64,000 nucleotides of DNA from Trematomus loennbergii (GCA_012861695.1 JAAOOA010000016.1:19173702-19237701), one strand, 5' to 3'. Shown: positions 33,301 through 47,111, numbered from the stretch's first letter. The notes: generated from the sequence alone by a model not told the origin. Program-made: numbers and translations.

Positions 33301-36300
33301 TAAGAAGTAGAACATGGAAATACACACGTAAGTTACCTCAAAATTGTATTTAGGAACAGTGAGTAAATGTGACTTTGCAGCCCTGTGTTTGAACCATCTT
33401 TTCCTTGTCTGTGGTGTGTTTACGATGCTGTTGCTGCACCTACAGGAGCAGTGCCTTGAACTGCAAAGTCACTCAAGGCGTCTGGGTGGAGTTCAGAGCG
33501 TGTCCTTCTCTGCTGACAGCCAGACTCTCCTCACTGCGGGCTTTAGAGACGGCTCCCTCCTGTGCACCGATCTCAGGTAGAGAAGCAGTCAGTCGGTCAT
33601 GCTTACATAATGCACAGCTGTGAACAGCAGAGGGAGGTGTTGCTCTCAGCGGTGAAGCCACTCTTACAGTCTGATGTAGACCCGCTGTATTTTTCCTTTC
33701 TTAACCTCGGCCTTCAGGACAATAGTAATTAATAGAACAGAAGTGGTCGGTCGAGAGGGATCATGGTCATCATCTGCAGGAAACAAAGATCATATAAACT
33801 TTACAGAACAATTCATCCCGTTCCACATCTTCCTCTGCTGGGTGCAGCTTCAAAATATGTTCTGCCTTTTCCTTAGCCCTTAAGACTCGTAACAACACTG
33901 TTTTATTGTTCCTCTTATTATTGGTTTACTGTATGTCTATTCAATCGGCTGGGAAAATGTGCCCCCAGGTTTTATGAAATAGCTTTAAAACGTTTTAATT
34001 TGTGAGTAGTTTGCAAAGTTTTATGTTGAACACATAAAACTTTGAAAACTACTCACAAATTAAAACGTTGTAGTAGTTTTCAAAGTTTTATGTTGAACAC
34101 ATAAAACTTTGAAAACTACTAAATTACGTTTTAAAGCTATTTCATAAAACCTGGGGGCACATTTTCCCAGACGATTGAATAGACATACAGTAAACTAAGA
34201 AGAAATGGGTTTGGTGCAGAGAGCTGCAGGCAGGGTAGGGAAGTCAGAAATGATATAGTATAGAACTCATTTCACTGCTGCTCTTTTATCAGATTTGTTG
34301 ATGGTATTATAAAATGTAGACAATGAATTCTTAACCTTTAAGGTTATTCTACCTTTAAACTTGATTGTGTTTTACAAATAAGTAAATGGCAACCTAATGA
34401 TGCAGAAAATAACAATGAACAGTTCATGTTGATTTCTACATTTATTTGGATTTTGTGGATCAACTGGCCATCACTAGACCTCCTTAACAACAACAATCAT
34501 ATATCTGCTCTATTACTGAAATGGTGTATATCATGTGTTTCTCATGGCAGGTTTAAAGTGTGGACGCTGATAAGGTGAATAGAGCTGCTCAGTACAGTCA
34601 GTCTTTGGATAATTTCTTGAAGAATATATTCAGAACAGAGAATCGCATCCTCATCGCCATGCCTGAGTGGGGCAAGGGTTTCGCACTGGTGCTGAAAAAA
34701 CAGAGGAAAGTGAGGTCAATTCTTCTTTTTGGTGTTTGCAGTAAACCACAGTTTGTTGCTTTTGAAATACCACACAGTACGCTGCAATTTCATACAATAC
34801 CAGAAACTGAAACTAATGCAGTGTAATACAGCAGCCCTGCAATAAATATATCTTATGTACTGTAATGTTATACTGTTTAAATGTGGTGGAAAATAATATT
34901 AAAAACACGTCTGAGTATAAGGCAATACAATTGAACAGCACCAAGGACTACAGCCTAAAAAATAAAAAAGGAAATGTAATCAAAGCCTCTCAGATTTAGA
35001 TTAATGATTAAATAGTCCAGCTTTACTGGACAAGAGATTATGCTAATGTAATAAAAAGTGTGCGGCATCCCAGCACATTTAAAAACATAACGATTAAATG
35101 GAAAATGTTTGTAAGAATATATTTTTATATCTGAGCCGTTTCAGTGATATACAGCTCAGCCCTATGTGGTCTTTATTAAAGCATGTGGTATACATCTAGT
35201 ATGAATATTACACAATTTGATACTAAATCATTTTATTTATTTCTTATGTGAAGGCCTGGTATTAACTAAAGTAACATTTCAGCAATGTGTCAAAGCAAAT
35301 GTTTTTTTTTGTATGTATATCTGGTCATTTTTTCCATACATGCTGCTACACCCTGCAGGTCAGTGGTGGGGTCGATGCTTTGGATGTGACGGAGCAGGAT
35401 GAGAGTTATAGCAGCCTGCTGTCTGCTCCACCTTCACACCCCACCTGGCTGGAAAGCAGGCGAGAAGCGGTGAGTGACTAACATGCTGTAAAATGTGCGG
35501 TTATGGCCTGAGATTTGGGATCATGTTTACTATGTTTAGAAACTTCTCCTGTGACTCAATGTTCCAGGTGAAGGATTTAGAAAGTGCACATCGTACCTGT
35601 GTGTGATATTTGCTGTGTTGCTTTTGGCACGCTCTCTCTGTGCGACAGCTTGATTTATCGTCCCGTCATATAGAGTTAGGAGCCAAGCAATTATAAAGCA
35701 GATAAGCGTTTGTAAACAAATGTTTAGTACTTTGCCGCCTGACAAAGATTCTTGATAACAATAAATTGATACTGAAGGCGTGGCAGACTTTGAATTGTGG
35801 ATTTTACACCTCGTTGAAAAGTCATGCATGAGAAGCGGGTAGATGCACTTTGCAGCATGCTTTATGCCAAAACATGATTCCTATCAGTCTGTGATCTGTA
35901 TGCACGGTTTAAAAGAGGCTGCATTACATTGAGTTATGAGGTGATGTAATGTTGGAGAGCATATCATTCTTCATTATAAATCATCTTGTTTTGTTGTTGT
36001 AATATTCATCGTAATCAACACATTAATACTAAATGATTCAATAAATATATTTTTGTTTTTTAATCTGCATTTTTTTAACAGGTTATAAAAGATGACAATG
36101 AGCAATATTCTGAGGCAAAGAGCAACATGAAGAAAACTTTCAAAGAGTTACGTGACAATGTAAGTGAGTTTTATACATATTTGTTTACTGTGAGCACAAA
36201 TACTGTGTCGTTAGACATGTTAAGCTAAACATGTGGAATTATGCTAAAAGATTTGTTATACTATATCTGATATATTTTTCTATCATTATTTTTTAAATAT

Positions 36301-39300
36301 GTTAATATATTAAGTGATCAAATGGTATTTAAAGCATCAGATATGATCTGTCTAATTAGCTTTTAATTTATTTGCTTTGAACCTTCTCATGTATGCTTGA
36401 AGCCCCTCCATGATAAAAATGTAGCTCAAAAATGTTTATGTTTGTCTAACTAAACATGACAACTAAACCGTCTTTCCCGATTTATTAGATCCAGGAGATG
36501 ATGCGTGAAAATGAAAACCTCCCGGATCTCGAGCGTTTGCCACAAAAGGAGTTCAACCTGTTTACAGAGGAGCAGAAGAGACTGGGGGCCATGGTGGAGC
36601 AGGAAGTTAAACGGGTAAAACACAAACACAAAACCTAAGCTTTAAAGGTCCCTATTATACTCTTTTTCATCAATATATTATAGGTCTGAGATATATACAA
36701 AACATTTCTCTGAAGTGTTTGGCTCCAAATACAGATGAAAATAAGGAGCCACTCCCGACGCCCCTCTGGGAGATATTTGGTTAAAGAGAACACAATGGTG
36801 CTCTAGTACCCCATTCACACCAACGGTGTTTCAGGGCCGGTTCGGAGCTGGAGCTTGAAAAGCACCGGGTTTTCCTGTTCACACCGCAGCGGAGCAGCCT
36901 CTAAGCTCCGGAATCCGGTTCGTTTCGAGCACCAAAAAGTTGTCCGTGTAGAAGCAAGAACCGCATACGTCACGCTTACGTCGGAGGGGGGCGAGATTAA
37001 CCTGAGCTAACAGTTAAGGCGAGTACGGCAAATAAAAGTTGTAACCAGCAGTAGTGCTGAGCAAAGTGACTAGAACGCAACCACACACTTGTAAAAAAAA
37101 AACACGCTTTATAAAGTCAGGCAACACTAACCAGGCTTCGTGTGATTCTGTTTATTTGTACCTTACTTTGACCATCCGTTCGCTGTTATTGATCATTGTG
37201 GAGAGCAGGCAGACGTTTTGTTTGTTATTATAGCAGCTATCGGATGGAATCAATACATGGGCTGCACAGGTTGTCATGTCCGACTATCACAAGTAGAATC
37301 ATAATGACAAATACGTCGGTAAAAAGTGCCTGTAGAAAACTGCTTAGCAAGTAGTCAGTTTAGCTTCGGTTGCTATGCTAACATCACCCATGTTATACCA
37401 GAGAAACTTTCATAACAGCGTTGTGATGCCAAACAGCGTCAATTCAGACTGACACCAAACAGCGTCAATTCAGACTGACACACATTCACTTAAGGGGAAC
37501 TGGAGAAGTCGTTATTTAATTTAATCTGGCTTCGTATGATTAAAAGCAACACGATCATCGACCCGTTGTTGTGAGGTGAGCTCCGTTGGGGAGAAACTCA
37601 GCGACGTAAACTGTGACGTCATGACGCAGCAGCGGCAGCACCAGTCGGGCTCTGAGCGGTGTGAAAAGAGCCGGCGCTAAACCGAAGAACCGGTTCTGAA
37701 CCAGAAAAGCTCTAGAACGGAGCTAGAAGGGGAAAAGCCTTGGTGTGAAAGGGTATTGGAGGAGATTCAGGTGATAAGGTGGGGGGGGGGGGTTACCTTG
37801 GTTGGTGATTGGCTAATGGTTACACAAGCCAAAAAATCGTTATGACATCATAAAGTGGCCAAAATCTGATCAGCTCATTTTCAGACAGGTTTTTATATAA
37901 TGGATCAGGACAAAAAGTGAGCGAATCTTTGTTCCTGAAACGTTCAGAATCTCTTTACACAGAGGGGACACATGTTTATGTATAAAAGGGAGGAAAAAGT
38001 GGATTTTGCATAATAGGTGACCTTTAATTTAGCTTTGAGGTCATGATTTAAGGTTGTGATTTTCTTAACACATTGTAGGTGAGGAATGAAGTCGAATGGG
38101 AGATTCTAGCAAACTGTTACCTCCGTGATGTTCTGAAGAGAGAATGCTGGGATTCAATGAAGGTCAAAGGCAAAGCCATTAAGGTGAGATGGCTCTGGAA
38201 GTGTTGCATTTCTTAATAATCACAGCATGATGTGATCTGTACTAAGACATCTCCTCTGGCTGTCTACCGCAGGCCTTTTACTCTGAACATGAGGTGAAGA
38301 ACTACCCTCTGAGAGAGCGGACAGAGAAGGAGGTGGAGGACCTGCTCAGGGTGGAGAACATCAGGAAGCTTGAAAAGGCCGCTTGCACTGTAAGCATCTA
38401 CAAACATTCTGTGGTTTAGATTCTTGTTAGCGCTGTAATTAGCAGCACATGTAATGAGTAGATTAGATGATCTGTTCACTGTTTTTAATTTAAAACAGCA
38501 CGCAAACATTTTCTAAAAACTGTGATGGTGCAAACTTCTTAGTATGTGGTTTTCACTCTCTTGAAATACATTTTTATGGTGAAACCATTCGAGTCTAATT
38601 AATTTGATGCATGGAATCACAGTCCTACGTTTGACCTCTCAATGTTGTTACTTTTTTAAATGCTTGAACACGTGCCAGTCCGCCAGTGTCAACACTTTTC
38701 TAGATTTATGGCTATGTGGCCAAGAGGTAGTTAACTTAACTACAATATTCTTTAGATGAAGTTTATAATCTTATAGCCACAGATTCAGTTCTCAAAGTGT
38801 ATTTCAGTTCCCTCGTTAAAAGTGTTTCTCCCTGCAGCAGAGCAGCCTGAAGAAGAGCCCCGACACAACCAGCCCGAAGGAGGGAGAGCCGGGGAAAGAA
38901 AGCCTCGAGGCAGAGACTCCTGTCATAACGGGAAGCTTCTCCGCTCAGTTAGGATATTCAAATCCGTACATCTACGATCAGTTCCGCCTGCAAACCACAG
39001 AGCAGAGGATCAACCAGATCATTCTGCTACAGGTTGGCTCCTGTTCCAAAAACTGCTGGATCAAAGCAAAAGTGTGATAATGATGCCATTGTGTTATACA
39101 ATACTTTTGCAAAACAGTGCCTGCAACATAACATTATGAGATAACACAACATATGTTATTACATGTATTTAATTTATTAAAAGTGGCGACAGCTTGAACG
39201 CAACAGGAAACACATTTTCCTCACATTTCGTAATACATTTTTTTTTTTTAAATATAATAATAACTGCATTAAATATTAACCAATTTCAAGAACGTACCTA

Positions 39301-41356
39301 GTACAGAGAGTGCACTGGTACTTTGAGAGGTGCCAGTTCGCCTCCTGGGCCCTCCCAATGTGCCCCTGAGCAAAGCACTACATACCCACAATGCTCCCTT
39401 GGTGCTGTAAAAGAGCTGCTCACTGCTCCTAATATTAATATAGGTTAAATGCACACTGTGTGCCGAATAAATTAATACAAAAAAAAAACGTATATCCATT
39501 TGCTGGGTGTTGACTACATTTTCTTGAAGCAATGTGCATCTCCTGCATTTTTATAATTAACACAAATATAATAAATAATTACCACAAATATAATGAATGT
39601 TGACTAGTTTTGAAAAAACCTGGTGTTGTAACTATGCGAAGTAACATTTTTTATTAGAGAATAAAATAATAAGTGATTTATAAGAAACATGTGACTCATA
39701 CATGTTTTTTTGTCAACCTGATCGTAAATCTTTTTTTTTTGTTTGCCAAATTTCACCCGTCTCTGAATGCAGGACGTGATTTATCGCATCAAGACGGCTT
39801 TCAACACGGACTTTGAGGCCGTGCACAGGCAGAAGGTGCAGGAGCTGAACCGAGTGAAGGACAGGAACACGAACATCAGGGACATCACGCTGGAGTTGGA
39901 CCTGAAGGACACGCTGTGGGAGCCCAGCCTGACCAGCAGCGAGGCCGGAGGGGCTGCTCACCGTGGATGACTCCGAGGTGACTGTCCTCTCGGGGAAAAC
40001 AGCTAAACAGTTCACAGAAAGTTCAAGAAACAAAGAGTACACAAGAGCTGCTCTGTGGTTTGGTTGTTTTTCTCCTGAAATGTGAAGCAGCCTGTGGTCA
40101 TCATTATATGAGATGCTTTTCACAGTAACCAAAGGAGATGTGCACTTGTGTCCCACTGCAGATAAAAGCAGAAGGTACCTCACCCCAGAACAGAAAAAGG
40201 AGAAGGAGAAGAAGAAGTTGGAAGAGCAAAAACGTTTGGCTGCCAAAGTATGCCGCCATGTTGTCTATTTTGTCCCTTTCAACAAATTCCTTAGACAAAA
40301 TTCAATAGACAAAACCTTTTTTTAAATTGATATTGACAACAGTAAGATTACATTTAAAACTCCTACGTCTTTGTGATGTACATTCCGAAAGTTATAAACA
40401 CAGTTCAGTTCTATCTTTATATTGCAGGACGATAATGACAAAGACAGAGCTCTCGATGACATGATGGAGGGAGTGCTGGAAGTCAAAAAGGAGGACATCT
40501 TGAAAATAGTGGGTCAAAAGATTTGAATTTTTCTTTAAGCATTTATAATGTTTTACATTGATCCCTAATGAATAATTTCATATACATGATATACAAAATG
40601 GAAGCCATATTAGTGAATTGGTCATCTGCAACTGTTTCAATTTATTGTCAGTCATTTTTCAAACATTCCCTTGCTCCAGCCTCTCAGATGGGAAGATTCA
40701 ATGATTTTCTATTTCATATATGACAGTAGTCTGAATATGTTTCCTGATATTTTATTTAGTAAACAATAACTCTATGAATTTTATCATTTTTTTGCAACCC
40801 TTATGAGCAAAAGAAAACACTTCCCCACCTCCTGCAGATTTCTTTTATGAAACTTACAAAACCCACATCTCACTGCAGCTGAAATTAAATACTTAACACT
40901 CACACAAGAAAGTGTTAATTCTAAGGGTTGGTATTTTACTTTTTTTTTAGGAAGTGTCAGTTGAATTAGACAAATCAAAATGAAGTGCACATAGTTTCTT
41001 TTGAATTAACTCCACAGGAAATACCTCCGCCTGAGTTTGTTTTGACCAAACCCGAAATTCAATGGAATGAGGAGGAGAAAAAAGTCTATAAAGACTATGA
41101 GAAGAAAACCAAAGAACTGACTGAGGAGAAGGAGAAATACAAAAAGGTAATTTGAAGAAACATTCACAATTCTTCTGTTTTGCTCTAATAAAAACTGGTT
41201 GCTTATCAATACAAATCATTTATAATTGCAGTCATTGGAAACTGAAATGAAAAAACTGCAGGCATCCAACAAGGAAGCGACCGAAAGGTTTGATGAAACT
41301 TTGACAAAGTTGTTTGAGAAGAAAGTAAAATGTGAAATGGCTATATATCAGGTGAG

Positions 41357-41398
<42 letters not shown>

Positions 41399-41417
41399 AC
41401 ACACACACACACACACA

Positions 41418-41460
<43 letters not shown>

Positions 41461-41614
41461 AGACACAGACACAGACACACACACACACACCATGTATACA
41501 TCACTTCAGGGGACATTACATTGACTAACCAAGTCTTCACCCTAAAATGAATGATTCCCCTCATGGGGACCTCCATTATGTCAGATTTAGGTGCCCACAA
41601 GTATAGTAATGCTA

Positions 41615-41689
<75 letters not shown>

Positions 41690-44600
41690 AACGTATGCCA
41701 CAGACTAAGAATACAGTCAAATCAAATCAAATCAAATCAGGTTTTATTTAGAAAGCACATTTAAAAGCAATTTTTGGTCGAGCCAAAGTGCTGTACATGT
41801 ATTAAAAACACATTACTACAATCACAGTAAACGACAATAAATTACAACAGATATATCTTAAAAACAAAATAAAAATAAAACACACGGAAAAGTCAGGAGT
41901 CATGCTCCGCTCTAACTAGAAAGCCAGAGAGAAGAAATGTGTTTTTAGTTTAGATTTAAAAACCCCTAGGGTCTGGGCCGACCTCACATGGAGGGGCAGA
42001 GTGTTCCAGAGCCTAGGGCCAGCTGCTGCGAAGGCTCGGTGCCCTCGGGTTTTTAGCCTGGTCTTGGGCACTACCAGCAGCAGCTGGTCAGCAGACCTTA
42101 AAGCTCTGGCTGGGTGTAGCGCTGGAGCAGTTCAGCTATATAGGCCGGAGCCAGCCCATTTAGTGCTTTAAAAACAAATAAAAGGATCACAGTCAAGTGC
42201 AGTCAATCTGTATCACATTCCTTCCTGTGGTTTTCTTGTTCTCATTTCCCTCACAAGGATGAAGGGTCCTCTGCCCTCATTGTGGTTTCCTCCTTGAGAT
42301 CATTCTGCGATATGATATCTTGTGTATGTTACAACTTGACAAAATCCTGTTTACTGATGCTTTCGATGTGTTTTTTGCAGGAAGAGCTCAAGAATACTTA
42401 TCTGGTTTATTCGGTCCTCATAGAAGACGAAATGAGAAATCGAGAGCTGGAGCTCAAGCTCAAACTTGAAAAAACGTTGGCGCACAAGGTCAGAAACCTC
42501 AATACTCAGTAATGCTGGAGGAATGTATGACTGGCAGCTTCAGATTCTGTAATTTGTGATCCACCTGAATTAATAGCAGTGATGTTCTTTCACATTTTAT
42601 TATTACATCTCACCCATCAATCAGGCTTATTTTGCAAGAGCCAACCTGTGTAATATGCAAATTCTAGACCAACAGTCATTATTGTCACTACATGTTGCTC
42701 TGGTTTAATGGACCTGTGTTTCTCTGACAGGATGAGCTTGTGGAGGAGGTAAAGAGACACGAGGAAGACGTAGAATTGTTTCAGGAGTCTTATGAAAGCG
42801 TTGTAGCTGAGGATAAAGTAAGCCAGCTGGTAAAAAACATCTTGGCTGCAAGTGATGGTGCACACATAATATAATATCCTTCATGTCTCCCAAGGTTCTT
42901 GACAAAGAATTCAGTAAAGAGTTCTTCGATGTACGAACCATGTGGTTGACCTTTTATACAAGTTATTCAAGCGTAGACCCAGGTTGGTAAGACTCACTTT
43001 CCTTGATATCCACATTTTAAGTTAATCATCTGCTCAGTTAGTGTTCGCCGTTTTGTTTTTATGCCTCAGGGTCAAAAGATGAGGACAGAGACCGACAAAA
43101 CTTGAGTTTGTTCAAAGAGCATAGTCTCTGCGGCTCTATGGCTCCAGATGCACTCGGCAAAATGCTGAAGGCCATGGAGGAGCTGGATGCTCCGGAGAAT
43201 ATTCCAGAAGCCGTGAGCCAACCAGTCTGGGAGAGGTTCTGCCTTGTCCGCAACACAAAAGTAAAAAGTGAGCACAAGGTAAAAACAAGCAGAGGTTATA
43301 GGTTGGAAATACAAAAACACATTGAAAGTCCATTTTGAATAATAAGGTACTGGAGTAAAACCACCAGTTTTATCCCACAGGCCATACGATTGCTAAACAC
43401 CTGAGCTCTGTTAAGTGCCTCGATAAACACAAATCTGTTTGTCATCTTGCAATCTACTTTATCATTTATTTATTTTCATTTAATCTTTTATTTGAACCGG
43501 GACAGTGCGCATTGATGAACACTTTAAAAAAATAATGCTTACAAGTGTAAATGAGCCGGATTTTAGCTTGAGCTAATTTCCATCCGTAGTCCCGTCACAT
43601 AACATATAAGAACATGACATTTATATACATAGCAAAAATAAATACATGATATGCAGAAAGAGCATGAGCAGCATACACAAGTATTTACCACATGGCAGTA
43701 CAATGTAGCAGCTATGATATATAAGTGCAAGAGAAGATAAAAGTGCTACATAAAGTGCAAGGGGAACATCTGGTTACCATACTTAAGTTGTCCTTTAAAA
43801 CTATTGAGAGTGGGACAATCCCGTCTCTCAGTTGGGAGGCTATTCCACAATGAGCTGCCTTTAATGGAGAGTATATTTTGTCCAAAAGTTGTCTGTCTAC
43901 AGTGGACTTCACAGTCTCCTCTGGTTTCTGACCTAGTGCAGCATCCAGTGTGTTTTTTGTGGATGAATTCCATATAAATAGTTATCACCGCAATAAACCG
44001 TATTCAATTTTTCTCTCTATTGAACATTATTTAATTTCATGTATCTAGACTTCTTGCACTATTTCTTTTTGTATTTTATTATTTATGTTGCATTGTTGGA
44101 GGAGCTCGGGTCAGAACATTTCATTGCCATTTCTACACTGACGCTTATGTGCATATGACAATAAAACCTTTGAATCTTTGAAAAGAGACGCTTTTGACAA
44201 TACCAATATGTTGTGTTTGCAAACCCAATTGAAGTTACAAACAAATGAATCTTATTATTTGTATATTCATGAACCTCACTGTACTACATGTTGTATGTCT
44301 TTTGTGTAGTTGTCCACTCACTGTTTTCCTGTGCTTTTTAGGTAAAAGTAAAAGCTTTTACTTTCGCCGAGATGCAGGCGTTCCTTCACAAGAGGAGATA
44401 TGAGGTTCACGCCACTCAACAGGAAATCAAAAATCTATCCGAAGGACTGGAAAGGTATGACTGTGATGGTGTCAGTCGTTCTGATTATAGTAGTTGTTTT
44501 AAATACCAGTGGTGGAATAAGTATTCAGATTCTACTTTAGTAAAGTACAAATACCACACTGATAAATACGCACTACATGTAAAAGTGCTATCAGCAAAAG

Positions 44601-47076
44601 AGGTACTTAACGAGTTGATTTAGTTTAATAAGTAGCTGAATATCTGAAATAACTTTCACTGGAAAAGTTTTGTAATCAACTTTTTTTTTTTAAGCAACTT
44701 AAGCTGTCAGACAAATGTAGTGGAGACAAAAATATCATTTGTATATGAGAATGACAACAGTTTTATATTTTGATTTCTCACTTAGGGAAGACCTGATAGG
44801 ATGGCACTTGAGCCACAAGTCAATGTGTAACATGAAACAGTAGCAGACAGTGATACAGTATATTGAATACAAAAGGAAATACAGTATATTCTATTTCTCT
44901 AAGGGAGAATGATTCTCTATAAGGTTTATGTTATCCTGCTCCCTTCTAGTCTGCATGAGGAGAAGAACCGCTCCCTGACGGACATCATGGTGCAGGTGCT
45001 GCTCAAACAGGGCCAGGTGGAGGTGTACACCACAGAGCTGACCCCGACTACACCGACTGTGTGCATCTCCACAGGACCGTAGTGGAGGACCTCAACAGAA
45101 CCATCAGGGTCAGTACATACCAGCACACACCACCACTCTTATGATCTTAGGATTGATCTATAACCAAACATGCTTGAGGAACACTCAATTACAATATAAA
45201 TTAAATACTAACAAACCATTTTCTGTTTGATAAAAGGTGCCAGAAAGAGCCACATTCAAGTGGTGGTCAAATATATTAAGTAATATAATTGTGTGTGTCA
45301 AATGGATTTATTTATGAACAGACACTGGGAGATCAGAAGATTGCCTCCATGGTGGAGTGTAAAGATTTCCGTAAGGGGATCATCAGGCAGCAGTGGGAGC
45401 ACAGGGTGTTGACGATGCAGATAGAAGACTTCAACAACAAGGCGAGAGACGTCCAGATGTTACGGCTTTCTGAGGAGCAACAGGACGTACGTTTATTTAG
45501 ATACTGAAATATCCTTATTCTGTTGTTTAGCTTCTTTCAGGGACCTATTTATTCTCAAATACTATGGAAATAAGCATTAAATAACATTCTCTGAGAAATA
45601 GTGCTACTGGATAGTGAATAGATTTGTATCTTGAATATAACTCATGGTAATTATATGTCAAAAATATTCAAAAAGTTACACATCAGCAGGAAGTGGCAAT
45701 GAGGTATGCATTTATGGTGCTTTTTCTGGCCAAACCTCAGTCGCTGATATCAAGGCAGGTATTTTGGTTTTGGCAGCATCCGATGTTTAGTGAGCTGAAA
45801 ATTGTTACCATGCCTGTGTACAGATGGATGTGTGTGTCTGTCATCGCTGACACACACACTAATCACGCAAGCTACCAAATCTTCTCCTTATCTGTGCATC
45901 TTTTGAAACTATTACGGATTAGGTGGAGACTGGTTAAATATACACTAAATTAATGTTTACTTTACTCCTGCTTTTACAATTAAGCTCTGTTTAAAAAATG
46001 GTAAACAGAGAACTTTCTCTGCTCCATTTAGCAGCAGATGTCAATGCAAGGCGTAAACAGGCAGTATAATAAAAAACAGACCACAAAGAAATTACAGGAA
46101 CTTTGCTCCTGGTTACGATCCATTAACCCCTTCTTACACTATAAGTTGTTTCAAGAGTTAGTGATACAAAAAATAACAGGTAGTGATATAATAAATCGAA
46201 TTAGTCAATCAGTATTTTATTTTTGAAGAGTAGATGAGCATGAAACATGTTTTCATGTCTGAATGCCAGTTTCCCCTGGCAACATGTCCAGGTAGCTCTG
46301 CTGTGGCGTGGCATGCAGCTTCCTGTCATTGTTTAAGCCTCCGAACCCTTGGGAGGAAGACATTTTGAATATAAACAAATCCATCCTTTGAATCTTGAAC
46401 ATTTTATGATGAAGCAGTTATACAACCATTTGAAGTTCCCTGTCCATACAAGTCAGTGATTGCCTTTCTTTCTTTCAGTATCTCAACAAGACAGATCATG
46501 GCAGTCGTGTGTCGCACCAGGTTCTTATTCTGGAAAAAACTGTAGCTTTCCAGGAAAAGGTAACACAAAAGTTGCTATGTAACCTCATGAATACGCTTTG
46601 CATTGTGTACTTTAAATACCTGACCGTTAAATTAATATACATATTGTGTTCTACTTTTAGACTCATCACCAGAGTGTGCAGCATCGCATAAAAAAGATTG
46701 AACAGCTTAAAAGGCAGGCAAAAATGAAAGCTGAGAAGAACACAACTGTAGAAGAGAAGCTACCCAATATGCAGGTGACGATGGCAGAGACGAGCCACAT
46801 CTATGGAGGACTAGGTAATAAAAACAATATTTTCTAATCTTTGCAAACGGAGATTTTAGACTATTTTCACCCTGACATTGTGACATGTTTGGGTGTTTAG
46901 TTTCAGAGGCAAACCTGGCAGCTAGAGAACAGAAGCGCTACCAGGAAATCGTTCAGAGGAAGAACTTGGAGGAGTTTGCCCGAGCGCAGGGGGAGGAGCT
47001 GGCGTTCCTCTGGGCCGAGGTCGAGCGTTTGAGGATGAAGAGCTTTCCTTCACTTGATCAGCTGAAACACAACTGA
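27321..47076 (+). CDS. cfap43: Cilia- and flagella-associated protein 43
   Basis: Thirty-eight coding exons: 27321-27349, 27531-27784, 27925-28021, 28121-28288, 28531-28681, 28871-29015, 29129-29211, 29362-29492, 29610-29724, 29822-29899, 30267-30414, 30816-30919, 31072-31195, 32339-32498, 32624-32788, 33446-33576, 34551-34709, 35359-35469, 36082-36159, 36489-36614, 38079-38183, 38273-38389, 38838-39032, 39773-39977, 40162-40247, 40428-40508, 41018-41146, 41232-41351, 42381-42488, 42731-42817, 42895-42986, 43070-43278, 44342-44454, 44950-45108, 45322-45486, 46479-46559, 46661-46814, 46901-47076. They total about 1,645 codons, near the human size. The N-terminal half is WD-repeat propellers (e.g. 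GELQLWSADGTILGSLSL, FDQEGHYLLTTASDSHIYVL); the C-terminal half is coiled coil (YLTPEQKKEKEKKKLEEQK, ALDDMMEGVLEVKKEDILK). The protein builds the tether linking dynein heads in motile cilia and sperm tails. Exons 8, 9, 11, 13, 14, 17, 24, 25, 31 and 34 are one or two bases out of frame; the rest join cleanly. The exon 31 donor (42986 or 42982) is uncertain. Confidence 0.9.
29935..30240 (-). repeat. LINE 3' tail in cfap43 intron 10
   Basis: Begins ATCAGAATCAGGTTTATTACC with AGGAATTTGACTTGGTGTTG, the hallmark 3' end of a fish LINE inserted in reverse orientation; heavily 5'-truncated. It resembles the fragment at 54990-55230. Confidence 0.6.
32846..33370. repeat. hAT-type CAGTGGTGGAA-family repeat in cfap43 intron 15
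   Basis: Starts TTAGTGGAAGAAATACCCAGA and ends near TTACCTCAAAATTGTATTT, with the AGTAAAAGTA blocks of the family between. It contains an extra SINE-like insertion near 33110-33170 (ending TCAATAAAGTTTTATC). Confidence 0.5.
33924..34195. repeat. 272-bp nested palindrome in cfap43 intron 16
   Basis: Outer arms of 70 bp (33924-33993 and 34126-34195) are reverse complements with one visible mismatch. Between them sit two smaller back-to-back hairpins, each with a TTATGTTGAACACATAA core (about 33990-34069 and 34070-34121). The whole would fold into one long hairpin or cruciform. It is probably a foldback transposon remnant, but no transposase or target duplication was seen. Confidence 0.85.
36641..38027. 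mobile_element. MITE (outer) in cfap43 intron 20
   Basis: Inverted ends TTTAAAGGTCCCTATTATAC and ATAATAGGTGACCTTTAA; same TTTAAAGG-ended group as the fas-intron MITEs. It is enlarged by a second element at 36805-37757. Confidence 0.7.
36805..37757. mobile_element. hAT-like MITE nested in the outer MITE
   Basis: Ends AGTACCCCATTCACACCAACG and, inverted, TTGGTGTGAAAGGGTATT, with further matching subterminal blocks (GGTTCGGAGCTGGAGCT against AGCTCTAGAACGGAGC). A 26-bp motif CAAACAGCGTCAATTCAGAC is doubled near 37430-37480. No transposase remains. Confidence 0.65.
41357..41688. repeat. (CA)n microsatellites in cfap43 intron 28
   Basis: Two long CA runs, about 41357-41491 (interrupted by CAGACA variants) and 41619-41688, lie a few bases after the exon 28 donor. 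They create the spurious THTHTH and VCVCVC frames on the two strands. Confidence 0.95.
41705..42210 (-). repeat. Retroposon remnant in cfap43 intron 28
   Basis: Starts with repeated AAATC units then AGGTTTTATTTAGAAAGCAC and CCAAAGTGCTGTACA, a typical reversed fish LINE/SINE 3' tail. It continues through CTAGGGTCTGGGCC and CAGCAGCAGCTGGTCAGCAG to about 42200. Family not certain. Confidence 0.55.
43440..44190. repeat. Dispersed repeat and LINE tail in cfap43 intron 32
   Basis: 43480-43990 contains TTTGAACCGGGACAGTGCGC and AATGAGCCGGATTTTAGC, a repeat seen widely in fish. 44050-44185 ends GACAATAAAACCTTTGAATC, a plus-oriented LINE-type 3' tail. A short hAT-type fragment follows at 44506-44620 in the next intron. 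Confidence 0.5.
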
Positions 47077-47105
47077 GCGGAGCCTTCTCTTTAACAAATA
47101 ATAAT

Positions 47106-47111
47106 TTTATT
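47106..47111 (-). terminator. Poly-A signal of sfr1
   Basis: AATAAA on the minus strand (TTTATT on plus), 137 bp beyond the sfr1 stop codon and only 30 bp beyond the cfap43 stop on the other strand. Confidence 0.6.

Noticed and set aside
41232..41720. Minus-strand frame made of V-C-V-C repeats
   Set aside because: Translation of the (CA)n microsatellites and of cfap43 exon 28 in reverse.
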